The notes: generated from the letters alone by a model not told the origin. A stretch of 64,000 bases of DNA from Spiribacter halobius (GCF_020883455.1 NZ_CP086615.1:3286001-3350000), one strand, 5' to 3'. Shown: positions 52,383 through 62,034, numbered from the stretch's first letter. Numbers and translations: made by a program.

Positions 52383-53338
52383 CCCATCACCTCGGGAAAA
52401 ATCCGGTCGATGCGGTCCCAGGCGAAGTCCTGGAGCAGGCGCCGGAGGCGGCCTTCGGTGCGGCGGAGGCCAACGTAGTGGCGGAAGCGGGTCCTCGCCG
52501 GGATGCCGGGCATGCGCGGCTGGTCCGGGTCGATCTCCCACGGGTGTAGATAGAAGATCGCGTTGCGGCCCTCGGCGTTGATGCGGCGCAGGCTCCAGCG
52601 GCTGACGCCGTAGGGCAGCAGGCGGAAGTAGCCACCGCCGGCGGCGGGCCATGTGCGCCCGGCGGCCGGCAGCGCAGCCACGGGGATCTCCAGCGCGCTG
52701 CCCTCACCATTCGGCCGGTGCAGACCGAGGGGCGAGTCCGGCATGCCGTAGTGATCATGGCGGATCGGGTACACGCTCGAGCTGTAGGCATGCCCGGTCG
52801 CGGCCAGCGCGTCCCAGGCCCGGGGGGTGCGCGCGTCCATGGAGAAGCTGGGAGCACGGTAGCCGCGCACGAGGGCGCCGCCGGCGTCCTCCAGCAGGCC
52901 CTTGGCGCGTATGAGGTCCTCGCGGAAAGCTGCATCGTCGAGGTCGCGGACCCGGCGGTGGTCGTAGCCGTGGCTGGCCAGCTCGTGGCCTTCCTCGACG
53001 ATCCGCCGGACGAGCGCGGGATAGCGCTCGGCGATCCACCCGAGGGTAAAGCAGGTGCTGCGCACGCCATGCTCGGCCATAAGGTCGAGCAGGCGGTGGG
53101 TGTTGGCCTCGACCCGGCCCGGATAGTCGTCCCAATGCGCCCGCGGTGCTATGCCCTCGAAGGCGGAGACCTGGAAGTAGTCTTCGATGTCGAGGGTGAG
53201 GGCGTTGACTGGGTTAGCCGGGCTGGGATGTCGCACACGGCCTTCGGCCGTGCACGACCTACCGGCTTGTACTGCGCCGCGCGCGGCTTCGCGGGCGGAG
53301 ACCGCTCCCACGGGGAGTTTGCTACGCCACTGCTCCAT
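52379..53338 (-). CDS. XrtA-associated polysaccharide deacetylase (DUF3473, TIGR03006 type)
   Basis: This is a 319-residue deacetylase with N-A-L-T-L-D-I-E-D-Y-F-Q-V-S-A-F-E near residue 45, H-G-Y-D-H-R-R-V metal histidines, and Y-R-A-P-S-F-S followed by Y-L-H-P-W-E-I-D-P-D-Q-P, all diagnostic of the exosortase-linked family. Family members normally begin just before the L-D-I-E-D motif. Here about 38 extra residues, including P-V-G-A-V-S-A-R-E and R-S-C-T-A-E, come from REP-like repeats. The ATG at 53338 has GGAG upstream; a GTG at 53347 overlaps the wecB stop. It would trim acetyl groups from the XrtA glycan. Confidence 0.9.
   Translation of the reverse strand: MEQWRSKLPVGAVSAREAARGAVQAGRSCTAEGRVRHPSPANPVNALTLDIEDYFQVSAFEGIAPRAHWDDYPGRVEANTHRLLDLMAEHGVRSTCFTLGWIAERYPALVRRIVEEGHELASHGYDHRRVRDLDDAAFREDLIRAKGLLEDAGGALVRGYRAPSFSMDARTPRAWDALAATGHAYSSSVYPIRHDHYGMPDSPLGLHRPNGEGSALEIPVAALPAAGRTWPAAGGGYFRLLPYGVSRWSLRRINAEGRNAIFYLHPWEIDPDQPRMPGIPARTRFRHYVGLRRTEGRLRRLLQDFAWDRIDRIFPEVMG
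53226..53317. repeat. REP-like half elements at the 5' end of the deacetylase gene
   Basis: GATGTCGCACACGGCC with GTGCACGACCTAC (type C half, 53228-53264) is followed by GCGGGCGGAGACCGCTCCCA (type B arm, from 53290). Both fall within the first 38 codons. Confidence 0.78.
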
Positions 53339-53339
53339 C

Positions 53340-54593
53340 TCAGCCACTCCTGCCGAGCCAGCGGTTGAGCTCGGTGGCGATGCGCTCGGCGGTCTGGCCG
53401 TCCCAATACTCCGGGATGCGGCCCTGCTTGCCGCCGGTGGTGAGGATGTTGTCCACCGCGGCGAGGATGGTGGCGCGGTCGGTGCCGACCAGGGTGTTGG
53501 TGCCCTGCTCGATGGTGATGGGGCGCTCGGTGTTCTCCCGCACGGTGAGGCACGGGATGCCGAGGGCGGTGGTCTCCTCCTGGAGGCCGCCGGAGTCGGT
53601 GATCACCAGGGTGGCGCTCTGGAGCAGCCCGAGCATGGTGAGGTAGTCGACGGGGTCCAGGAGGTGGAGGTTGGTCGCTCCCGTGGGAGCGGCTTCCGAC
53701 CGCGAAACGGCGCCTGGCGCCGTACCCTCCGGGGGCTCCTGGAGCGCGCTGCGCGCGCTTTCGCGGTCGGAGACCGCTCCCACAGGAGCCGCTGTGCCCG
53801 CGGAGCCGTAGGTCGTGCGCGGCGCAGCCACGTGCGACATCCGCGCGCGGGTCCGCGGATGCACGGGGAACACAAGCGGCAAACGCTCGGCGGCCTCGTT
53901 AAGGGTGCCAACGATGTTCGCGAGGACTGCCGCGTCGTCCACGTTCGACGGGCGGTGCAGGGTGACAAGGCCCCAGGGCTTCGCCGGGTCCACGTCCAGC
54001 GCCGCGAGAGTCTGGGCGGCGCTTACCGCCTTCTCCCGGTTGCGGTGGACGGAGTCGATCATGACGTTGCCGACGAAGCGCACGCGCTCGGCGGGCACCC
54101 CTTCGCGGGCGAGGTTGTCCTCGGCTTTCGCCTCCGTGGTGAACAGCAGGTCGGCAATCTGATCGGTAAGGACGCGGTTGATCTCCTCGGGCATGGTGCG
54201 GTCGTAGGAGCGCAGGCCGGCCTCGACGTGAATCACGGGCACGCCCTTCTTGCTCGCCACCAGGGTGCACGCGAGCGTGGAGTTGACGTCCCCGACCACG
54301 AGCACCGCCGCCGGCTGCACCTCGTCCAGGACCGGCTCGAAGTGCTCCATCACCGCCGCGGTCTGCTTCGCGTGGCTGCCGGAGCCCACCTCCAGGGAGA
54401 TGTCCGGCTTCGGCAGGCCAAGCGCCGCGAAGTGCTGCTCGTTCATGGCCACGTCGTAGTGCTGGCCGGTGTGCACGAGCGTCGCGGGGATCGCCGGCTC
54501 GGCGCGGGCGAACGCCTCCAGGATCGGCGCCATCTTCATGAAGTTGGGGCGGGCGCCGACGACGCAGAGAACAGGTGGCAGAAGCTTGCTCAT
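53340..54593 (-). CDS. wecB: UDP-N-acetylglucosamine 2-epimerase (non-hydrolysing), with repeat-derived insert
   Basis: This is a 417-residue epimerase that converts UDP-GlcNAc to UDP-ManNAc for the glycan. Motifs are V-V-G-A-R-P-N-F-M-K at 11-20, H-T-G-Q-H-Y-D, V-V-G-D-V-N-S-T near 100, H-V-E-A-G-L-R-S and P-E-E-I-N-R, T-L-H-R-P-S-N-V-D, and S-G-G-L-Q-E-E near 340. Residues about 251-304 are encoded by REP-like repeats, between P-V-H-P-R-T-R and L-H-L-L-D-P. This surface stretch lies between two conserved strands where the family has only about ten residues. Without it the protein has the normal size of about 365. It is part of the XrtA operon. Confidence 0.92.
   Translation of the reverse strand: MSKLLPPVLCVVGARPNFMKMAPILEAFARAEPAIPATLVHTGQHYDVAMNEQHFAALGLPKPDISLEVGSGSHAKQTAAVMEHFEPVLDEVQPAAVLVVGDVNSTLACTLVASKKGVPVIHVEAGLRSYDRTMPEEINRVLTDQIADLLFTTEAKAEDNLAREGVPAERVRFVGNVMIDSVHRNREKAVSAAQTLAALDVDPAKPWGLVTLHRPSNVDDAAVLANIVGTLNEAAERLPLVFPVHPRTRARMSHVAAPRTTYGSAGTAAPVGAVSDRESARSALQEPPEGTAPGAVSRSEAAPTGATNLHLLDPVDYLTMLGLLQSATLVITDSGGLQEETTALGIPCLTVRENTERPITIEQGTNTLVGTDRATILAAVDNILTTGGKQGRIPEYWDGQTAERIATELNRWLGRSG
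53683..53842. repeat. REP cluster inserted in frame in wecB
   Basis: GTGGGAGCGGCTTCCGACC (53683-53701) and TCGCGGTCGGAGACCGCTCC (53761-53780) form a type B pair. GTAGGTCGTGCGCGGC (from 53808) with GTGCGACATCC is a type C half. The cluster adds about 54 codons. Confidence 0.87.
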
Positions 54594-54616
54594 CCCGATC
54601 CGTGCCCTTCCATGCC

Positions 54617-56059
54617 CTAGAAGCTGGCGGAGACCGTCAGCGTGATGGCGTTCTCGCGGTATTCGCCCGCCGGCTCGTTGCTGTCCCGGCGCACGTGGCG
54701 GTAACGCAGACTTGCATTAATGTCCTGGCCAATGCTGCGGTTGAAGCCGGCCGTGAACGAGTAGAGATCGTCTTCGCGCTCGCTCAGCTCACTCTCGTTC
54801 CGTGAATAGCTGGCGGTGCTGTTGAAGCTAGTAACCGGACCGAGCTTCCAGGTCCATGAGACAGAGCCGCCCGTCTGCGTGGTTTCCTCTTCGGAGACCT
54901 CAAAATCACGGCGCACTTGGAATGCATTGAACGTGAGCGTATTGCGCGTTCCGAAAATCGTGAGCGTTCCGGTACCACGGCGCGTATACGAAAACTCATT
55001 TACCGGCTCGAAGACAGGAATTATTGTACGTCGAATAATCTGCCCCGGTGCACAGAATGGATCATCCGGCAGACAGATAACGAATCCGTCACCTTCCTCG
55101 AAGCCCTCAAAAACAGAAAGCTCGGAAGAGCTTATTGATTCCGAATAGCTAGCACTCAGCTGCGCCGACCGCCGCCGATGCGTGATGCTGAAACTCTTCG
55201 TCTCGCTGATATACCGCTCCCCGTAGGTCGCGCTAACGCTCGTACGGCGATTTGGCGCATAGGTGGCCCCGACCGTCCAGAACTCACCGGAAAGGTCAGC
55301 CCGGTCCGACTCGTAATCGTTGTCCTCGTACCCACCGCTCGCCGTCACGCGAAGCTTACGTGTCAATTCGTAGCCAACGCTCGCGGAGGCACTGCGAAAC
55401 GTCGCCGGATCGCGATCCACACCGGTTACCCGCTGGGCCTGCGCATCCAGGCCCCATGAGAGCCGCCCGAAGCGCGAGCCGCTATCGAGGTTCCAGCTCG
55501 CGCTGTTGGAGTAGTTATCCTCGCTGAAATCGCGATAGACGCGGCTATGTCGATAGCGAAGTGTCGACTCCGCGAACGATCCGAATCGATTAACGAGATA
55601 AGGGCTGACGCTGACGGTTCCGACGTCTTCGACATTGCCCGTATCCGAAGTATCGTCCAACCCGATCGGCCCGAAAAGAGAGAGCACCTCCTGGCTATAT
55701 CTCGCGCTAGCGTCAATGAAGAGGTTTTCCCCAATCAGCTCCGAATTGAGGGAGCCGCTGAAGACGTGATTGAGACGGTCGCGATCGGATTCGCGCAGGT
55801 GGGTCAGTGCGCGCAGCCGGTAGCTTGCATTGACCGTTGTGCGCGCGCTATCCCCCGTCACGTTGAAGCCAGGACTGATCACGTTGATCAGCTCCCAGTC
55901 CTCCTCACCAGGGGGGGCGAGTTCAACGTTGTCGGTGAAGGTGAGACTGTCGCTGAGCGTCGGCGTAAACGACCAGTCTAGCGCGTGCGCTGGAGACGCC
56001 AGAAGCGCCGCCGCCACGGCTGCCGTCCCGGGACCGACCAGTGCGCGCTCAGCTGCCAT
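54617..56059 (-). CDS. XrtA-associated outer-membrane beta-barrel protein (TIGR03016 type)
   Basis: This 480-residue exported protein has a signal peptide (M-A-A-E-R ... A-A-L-L-A-S-P-A-H-A, cut near residue 27) and then alternating amphipathic strands to a terminal phenylalanine (T-L-T-V-S-A-S-F), the classic outer-membrane barrel ending. It matches the PEP-CTERM-associated outer-membrane family that accompanies the export genes and may form or regulate the outer-membrane channel. Barrel strands are rich in Ser/Thr/Tyr. The ATG at 56059 overlaps the kinase gene end by 11 bases; one at 56086 is also in frame. Confidence 0.85.
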   Translation of the reverse strand: MAAERALVGPGTAAVAAALLASPAHALDWSFTPTLSDSLTFTDNVELAPPGEEDWELINVISPGFNVTGDSARTTVNASYRLRALTHLRESDRDRLNHVFSGSLNSELIGENLFIDASARYSQEVLSLFGPIGLDDTSDTGNVEDVGTVSVSPYLVNRFGSFAESTLRYRHSRVYRDFSEDNYSNSASWNLDSGSRFGRLSWGLDAQAQRVTGVDRDPATFRSASASVGYELTRKLRVTASGGYEDNDYESDRADLSGEFWTVGATYAPNRRTSVSATYGERYISETKSFSITHRRRSAQLSASYSESISSSELSVFEGFEEGDGFVICLPDDPFCAPGQIIRRTIIPVFEPVNEFSYTRRGTGTLTIFGTRNTLTFNAFQVRRDFEVSEEETTQTGGSVSWTWKLGPVTSFNSTASYSRNESELSEREDDLYSFTAGFNRSIGQDINASLRYRHVRRDSNEPAGEYRENAITLTVSASF

Positions 56060-56948
56060 AGGACCCGTAGCCGTAGCCATATCCATACTGATAATCGAGC
56101 CCCGGCAGGCGGGTCACCCGGTTGAGCATGGTCATCACCACGTCGCAGCCCTCGATCTGCTCCAACGCACTGCTGACCGCGTTCTGGGCCGTGCGCATGG
56201 CCTGCACGACCACAAGTATCTGCCCCATGTGGGTGGCCAGCACGCTGGCCTCCGTCGTGGCGAGCAGGGGCGGCGAGTCGAACAGGACGATGCGGTCCGG
56301 ATAGCGCTCCGCCATCTCCTGGCCAAGCGCCGCCATGGCGTCGCTCGCCAGCAGCTCAGTGGACTGGCTGTAATTGCGCCCTGCGGGCACCACCGTGAGG
56401 TTCGGTACATCGGTGCGCAGGATCACGTCGGAGAGATTGCCCACGTGGCCGCCCAGGACATCCAGCAGCCCCAGCTCCGCGCCCTGCAGGCCGAGGTAAT
56501 GAAGGATCGACGGTCGCGCCACATCGGCGTCCACGAGCATCACGGTGCGCCCGATCTCCCGCGTGATGCTGAGCGCGAGGTTGATGGTGCAGAACGTCTT
56601 GCCCTCCCGCGGCAGGGCGCTCGTCACCATGATCAGATTGCCGTTGCGGATCGCCGGGCCGTTCTGCCCGAAGGCATTCCGGATCAGCGGGCGCTTCAGC
56701 GTCCGGAACTCCTCGGCCACCCGGCCACGGTCCTCGTCCGGGGTGAGCAACCCCAGCCGCCGCATGCGCTCGGGATCGAGCGGATGCGCGGGGCGGTCCA
56801 CCGCCGGCTGTATGCCCGGCTCCGGACTCGACTCGCGGAAGTGCGGCGGCGGCTCGGGAGCCTCCTGTCGCGGCGCCTCCCGCTCCGTGGACTCCGGGAG
56901 GGGCTCGGCCCCGGCTGCCTTGCGCATGGCGCGCTCAATGGTGTTCAT
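56049..56948 (-). CDS. XrtA-associated tyrosine autokinase (CpsD/CapB type)
   Basis: This 299-residue bacterial tyrosine kinase has Walker A P-R-E-G-K-T-F (residues 115-120), Walker A-prime V-M-L-V-D-A-D-V-A-R-P and Walker B V-L-F-D-S-P-P-L-L. The C-terminus Y-Q-Y-G-Y-G-Y-G-Y-G-S-Y is a tyrosine cluster that becomes autophosphorylated. It pairs with the chain-length protein immediately upstream and controls polymer length. The ATG at 56948 has AAGGAA at good spacing; the first 60 residues are a Pro/Glu-rich linker. Confidence 0.92.
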   Translation of the reverse strand: MNTIERAMRKAAGAEPLPESTEREAPRQEAPEPPPHFRESSPEPGIQPAVDRPAHPLDPERMRRLGLLTPDEDRGRVAEEFRTLKRPLIRNAFGQNGPAIRNGNLIMVTSALPREGKTFCTINLALSITREIGRTVMLVDADVARPSILHYLGLQGAELGLLDVLGGHVGNLSDVILRTDVPNLTVVPAGRNYSQSTELLASDAMAALGQEMAERYPDRIVLFDSPPLLATTEASVLATHMGQILVVVQAMRTAQNAVSSALEQIEGCDVVMTMLNRVTRLPGLDYQYGYGYGYGSYGS

Positions 56949-56967
56949 AGCGAGTTCCTTCTGCCGT

Positions 56968-58500
56968 TCAGCCAAGGACCGGGAGCGTGACTACGCCCGC
57001 ATAGACGCCCAGCAACGCGGCCACCGCGAGCAGGAAGCCGCCGAGCTTGAGAATCGTGCGGCGCCGGTGCTGGGGCGTCGGGTTGATCGACACGGCGCCG
57101 AGGTACGGGCGCTCGGTGAGGCGCTCGAGCGCTGCCCGCGAGACCACGGCCGGGCGCAGCTGGCCGAGACCGAAGGCCGCACCGCCGCCAGCGCCAAGCG
57201 CCAGGAAAAGCACCGCGCTCGAGAGCACGAAGCGATCCGGCGACACCGGGTTGGATGGCACGAACGGCGGATCCACGACGCGGAACTCGACCGTGTCCGT
57301 ACCCACCTGGACCTCGCCGGTGAGCCGCGCCAGCTCACGGCGCTCTCGCAGCGTGTCGTAATTGCGCTGGACGATGTCGTAGTTGCGCGTGAGCTCCTTG
57401 TACTCGGCCTCGATCTGGGGAATGCGCGCCACGGCGTCCTCGAGCTGCTGCTGGCGCTGCTCGAACTCCTGCACCCGGGCCCGGAGCGAGGCAACGCGGC
57501 TCTCCGCCTCGGCAAGGGCGAACTCGAGCTGGGAGCGATAGGCGAACTGATCGCGCTCCTCGTCACTCTCACCGCCGCCGACCTGCGCCAGCAACTCGTC
57601 GCGACGCTGCTCCAGATCCCCCAGCACCCGCCGCGTCGCGATGACGTCCGGGTGCTCCTCGGTGTAGCGGAGCAGCATCTGGTCGAGGCTGCGCTCCATC
57701 TCGTTGATGCGGCTCTCGAGGTCGGCAAGACGCTGCTGAGCACCGTCCGGTGGCGGCTCGACGTTCTCGGTCTCCATCTGCTGCAGCCGCTGCTGGAACG
57801 TGTTACGCCGCTCCACGGCCTCCTCGAGCTCGAGGCGGGCCTCCTCGAGCCGTGCCTCGTTTTCCTTGACCCGCGCGTAGTAGTCGGGCCCGGAACCGGG
57901 CAGCAGGCCGTGGTGCTCGCGCTCGAACTCGCTGATGCGCTGATCGAGCTCGTCGATGCGCTGCTCGTAGGCCTCCACCTGCGACTCGATGAACGCCCGC
58001 GAGCTGCCGAGATCGCTGCGAGCCCCACCCAGGCTGGTCTCCACGAAGATATCGAGCAGCGACTGCACCACCGAGCGGGCCCGCTGCGGATCCTGATCCC
58101 GGTACGCGATGGTGTAGAGGTTGTCCCGGGGGCTGCCCCGAAAGTCGATGCGGCGCTCCAGCTCGGCGACCACCTGCTCGAGCTCCGCATCCGTGTTGGC
58201 CTGCAGATCGAGGTCGCTGTCCCGCGCGACCTGCTCCAGGTTGGGGCGGCTGAGCAGGGTGCGGTTCACCATGTCCAGCTGCTCGCTGACGTTCGGCATG
58301 ATCGACAGGCCGCTCATCAGCGGCTGCAGCAGCGAGCGCGTATCCACGTATACCCGGGTGGACGCGCGGTACTCGTCCGGCTGCTGCGCCACCCACGCCC
58401 AGCCACCCAGGGCGATGGGCCAGGCGAGCAGCAAGGCGATCCACTTGAACCGCCACGTGTTGCGCGCGAGGTCCAGAACGAGTTGCACCAGTTCATGCAT
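56968..58500 (-). CDS. XrtA-associated chain-length determinant (Wzz/PCP type)
   Basis: This is a 510-residue polysaccharide co-polymerase with an N-terminal membrane helix at about 20-40, a long periplasmic coiled-coil region (about 150-420, heptad Leu/Glu/Arg) with R-S-L-L-Q-P-L-M-S-G-L near the start, and a second helix pair near the C-terminus. The P-S-N-P-V-S-P-D-R segment before the last helix is the Pro-rich signature. It sets polymer length together with the kinase. The ATG at 58500 has GGGAGG upstream; a longer frame upstream overlaps the export lipoprotein gene. Confidence 0.9.
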   Translation of the reverse strand: MHELVQLVLDLARNTWRFKWIALLLAWPIALGGWAWVAQQPDEYRASTRVYVDTRSLLQPLMSGLSIMPNVSEQLDMVNRTLLSRPNLEQVARDSDLDLQANTDAELEQVVAELERRIDFRGSPRDNLYTIAYRDQDPQRARSVVQSLLDIFVETSLGGARSDLGSSRAFIESQVEAYEQRIDELDQRISEFEREHHGLLPGSGPDYYARVKENEARLEEARLELEEAVERRNTFQQRLQQMETENVEPPPDGAQQRLADLESRINEMERSLDQMLLRYTEEHPDVIATRRVLGDLEQRRDELLAQVGGGESDEERDQFAYRSQLEFALAEAESRVASLRARVQEFEQRQQQLEDAVARIPQIEAEYKELTRNYDIVQRNYDTLRERRELARLTGEVQVGTDTVEFRVVDPPFVPSNPVSPDRFVLSSAVLFLALGAGGGAAFGLGQLRPAVVSRAALERLTERPYLGAVSINPTPQHRRRTILKLGGFLLAVAALLGVYAGVVTLPVLG

Positions 58501-58543
58501 GGCTGGCCACCTCCCGGTAACCGGGGTGCACAGGAGCGCCGTC

Positions 58544-59173
58544 CTAGAACAGCGACTCGGGGATGATGAGGATGTCGCCGGGGAGCATCTGCACGTTGGC
58601 GGACACGTCCCCGTCCTTGACCAGGTCTTCCAGGCGCACGTTGTACTGGCGCCGCTCGCCATCCTCACGACGAACGATGGTCGCGCGGTTGCCCGCGGCA
58701 AAATCGGTCAGGCCGCCAACCTCGATCATCACGTCGAGCGCGGTCAGCCCCTCGCGGTACTGCAGCGCCTGGGGATTGGCCGCCTCGCCGACGACCCGCA
58801 CCTGACGGTCGAACGGACCGACGAAGCCGGAGACGATCACGGTGACCACCGGCTCGCGGATATACTGCGCAAGCTCCTGCTCGATCTCCCGGGCGAGCTC
58901 CGTACCCCGCTTGCCGGTGGCAGGCAGATCCTCCACCAGGGGCACGGTGATCACCCCATCCGGCGGCACCGTGACGCCGCGGGAGACCTCCGGATTACCC
59001 CACACGACGATCTCGAGCGAGTCACCGGGACCGATGATGTAGCGGTCGTCCTCCGCCGCGGCGACCGTGGTGGGTGCCTCGGGGTAAGGGGTATAGGCGC
59101 ATCCGGCGAGCAGCAGCGGCACGAGCAATGCAAGCAGCATTACAACGGAGCGCGCAGAAAACGACCTCGACAT
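58544..59173 (-). CDS. XrtA-associated polysaccharide export lipoprotein (Wza-like)
   Basis: This 209-residue exporter has a lipobox L-L-L-A-G-C (cysteine near residue 25) and the polysaccharide export domain: Y-I-I-G-P-G-D-S-L-E-I-V-V-W, G-V-I-T-V-P-L-V-E-D-L-P-A-T-G and the SLBB-type V-G-E-A-A-N-P-Q-A-L. It would sit in the outer-membrane side of the export channel. The ATG at 59173 is chosen for GAGGGA upstream. It is the first gene after a 108-base gap following prsT. Confidence 0.92.
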   Translation of the reverse strand: MSRSFSARSVVMLLALLVPLLLAGCAYTPYPEAPTTVAAAEDDRYIIGPGDSLEIVVWGNPEVSRGVTVPPDGVITVPLVEDLPATGKRGTELAREIEQELAQYIREPVVTVIVSGFVGPFDRQVRVVGEAANPQALQYREGLTALDVMIEVGGLTDFAAGNRATIVRREDGERRQYNVRLEDLVKDGDVSANVQMLPGDILIIPESLF

Positions 59174-59281
59174 GACGGAATCCCTCATTCTTCTGTTGCC
59201 AAACGGATCACAGACTCGCTCCGGATTTCAATAACGAGAACGCTATCACAGTAACACGGCTAAATTTATGTTGGCCGATCA
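59174..59281 (-). promoter_or_regulatory. Intergenic gap before the XrtA export genes
   Basis: This 108-base AT-richer gap is the largest break between prsK and wecB, and a likely place for a promoter of the export and assembly genes. I looked on the - strand for a sigma-54 site (GG and GC ten bases apart), since PrsR is a sigma-54-dependent activator, and saw none convincing. No clear -10/-35 pair or terminator hairpin is visible either. Confidence 0.3.
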
Positions 59282-62034
59282 TTACTGCAGTTGCTCCAGA
59301 AGCGCTTCCGCCGCGTCCCGCTCCGGGAAGTCGCCTGCGTCGGCGAGCAGGGACGTCAACTCGGAGCGTGCGTCCTGCGGCTGCTGGTTCGCGACCAAAG
59401 CCTCCGCCAGGTGATAGCGAACGGTGGGCAATGCCTGGAGCTGGTCGGCGGCCGACACGAGCAGCTCTAGCCCTTGCTCCGGGCGATCCGCGCGGACCAG
59501 GAGCCAGCCGAGCGTATCCTGAACGAAGGGGCTCTCCGGCGCCTGCTCGTGGGCCCGGCGGGCGAACTCGAGCGCCTCCTGCGGGGCACGCTCCCCGATC
59601 GTTGAGGCGAGATTGTTCAGGGCCCGCCAGTCATCCGGATCAGCCTCAAGCGCCCGCCGGTAAGCCGCTTCGGCCCCCCTCTCGTCTCCCGATGCCAGAC
59701 GACGGTCACCGAGGACACGCCAGGCCGGACCGTCCGCCGGCTGACCGTCGAGCCATCGCTCCAGCGTCTCGCGCGCCGCCGCGCGGTCACCCCGCTGCCA
59801 CTGCACCTGCGAAAGCGCCAGGCGTACGGCCCGCGAGTCGGGAAAAGCGGTTAGGGCTTTCTCGAGCACCGCAACGGATTCGTCGGCACGCCCGGCTCGC
59901 AGGAGGATCTCGGCGTGCGTGACCACGAGGCTGTCCGTCATGCCTTCGGTCCCGTCGGGGAGGCGGGAAGTGAGCTCAAGCGCCCGCTCATGCTGATCCT
60001 GACGGGACGCCTGAGTGGCGAGGGCAAGTATGATCGCGGGATTCTCCGGCTGGACGTCGAGGGCCGCCTGCAATGCGGCGCGGACGGCCTGCCCGTCGCC
60101 AATTACCGAGTATGCGCCGGCGAGCTTCAGATAGCCCCGAACCGATTCCGGATTGCGGGTGAGCGCACGCTCATAGGCAACGACAGCCTCGTTTTCGCGC
60201 TCCATCTGCAGCAGCAGGTCGCCGTGCAGGAGACCCAGGGCCTCGTCCGCGGGAGCGTCCTCCAGCGCCGCCTCGGTCACCTCGAGCGCCTCGTTCAGCT
60301 CGCCGTCGCTTGCCAGCACGAGGGCATACAGCGCCGCAGCGACTGGAGAATCCGGATTGTCCTGCCTCGCCTGCTCCACCCAACGCCGGGCCGAATCGGC
60401 GTCACCCGTTCGGCGTGCCAGCTCGAATAACGCAAGCTGGGTGGGCAGGCTGCCCGGTGCCGCACCCAGGGCGGCGTCGTAGTGAGCCCTGGCACGCTCC
60501 ACGTCGCCGGCCCGCAAGGCGAGGGTCGCCAGGCCCTGATGGGCGGTTACCTGCTCCGGATCGAGACCGAGCGCCTCCGTCAGCGCCTCTTCGGCCGCCG
60601 CCTCGTTGCCTTGCGACAGATGACTGAGGCCGTCGATCAGCGGCAGGCGTGCATCATCCGGGTAGCGCTCGCGCAGGCCCTTGAGGCGCTCCCGCGCGTC
60701 CGCCGGGGCCCCGCCGCGCAGAAGCTCCACCGCCTCGGCCAGCGCCACCCCCAGCTCGCCGTTGCCCGCAATTCTCTCGACGCCCGAATCCGCATCCGTG
60801 CCGGGCAGGGCATCGGGCGAGCTGCCGCCAGCCTGCGCGTCGACCCTCGAGGCCGCGGCGGCGCCCCCGTCTGCCGCATCGCCCACCGCCCCCGGCTCCG
60901 TTGCCGAGTCATCGGTCAGCTCAGCTTCGACCTCCAGATCGGCGAATGAGATGGACTCCGGGCCACGTTCGTCCCGGCCGGCAAGTCGCGCCTCGCTCGC
61001 GCGCAGAAGCGTGCGGGCGCGATCCAGGGCCGGCCGCTGGCGGACAACCTGCTGCAGATAGCGACTGGCCTGCTCGTAGCTTCCCTCGGCGAAGTGCGCA
61101 GCGCCGAGATAGAACAACGCACCGGTGTGCTCGGGTGCCGCACTCAGCGCCGCCTGGAGGCTGGCGATGGCGTCGTCAAACCGTTCCTGTCGCAGCCGCA
61201 GCAGGCCAAGCAGGTAGTGCGCCGCCGGACTCTCGGCGTTGGCCTGCAGCGCGCGGTCGAGCTCGCGTTCGGCCTCTTCCCGCGCGTCCCGCGCCAGCAG
61301 CGTTCGGGCGAGCCCGATACGCGCGCTGGCCAGACCGGCACTCTGCTCGAGTATCTTGCGATAGGCCCGCCCTGCAGCCCGCGCCCGGCCGCGTGCAAGC
61401 TCCACCTCGGCGAGCCGCTCCCACGCGCGCACATTGCCCGGATGACGATCCAGCACGGTGACCAGCCGCCCCGCGGCCGCGGTGTAGCGGCCATCGGCGG
61501 CGGCGCACTCGGCCAGGCCGATATGGCCGCGTGGCAGCTCCGGTGCGCGGGCAACGGCACTCTCGAAGGCCGCGCAACCTTGCGCCTCGTCCCCCGTGGC
61601 TCGCAGCGCGTAGCCGCGGAGTACCTGCAGCCGCGCTGCCGCCTCGCCCTCGGGCATGGACATGCCCTGCAATTGCGCCAGTGCCTCTTCGGGCTGATCC
61701 TCGAGGAGCAGGGCCTCGGCGAGATCGAGGCCGGCACGGTCCTCGCCGACGCCCAGGGAGACGGCGCGGCGCAGCTCCTTGACCGCGGAGGCCGAATCCC
61801 CCGCCCGGAGCCGCAACTGCCCAAGCGCAAGCCGCGCCTCGGCAAGGTCGCCTTTCTTCTGCAGGGCATTGCGGAGCTCGATCTCCGCCGAACGGGCGTC
61901 CCCCTCGTCCAGGAACTCTCTTGCCGCCTGCAGGTGTTCCTCTGCGGCCGTGCTCTCGAAGGCGTCGCAGCCCGTGAGAAGGAAAGCCGCGGCGGCGGTC
62001 AGTACCAACAGCGGTCGAGCAAGCGCGCGAGCCA

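Noticed and set aside
51168-52652. 494-codon form of the FemAB protein starting at 52652
   Set aside because: The extra 90 residues overlap the deacetylase in another frame; the ATGA-coupled ATG at 52382 is consistent with the rest of the operon.
49213-53842. Possible CRISPR array or tandem repeats
   Set aside because: Repeats are palindromic, unevenly spaced, of several types and embedded in coding frames; there are no uniform spacers or cas genes.
56545-58566. 673-codon + strand frame over the chain-length and kinase genes
   Set aside because: It is antisense to two well-supported genes and its Leu/Glu/Arg-rich sequence is the mirror of the coiled-coil codons.
59174-59281. Sigma-54 promoter expected upstream of the export genes because PrsR is a sigma-54 activator
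   Set aside because: The only GG-containing candidate (TTTGGCAACAGAAGAATG on the - strand) has no GC at the required distance.
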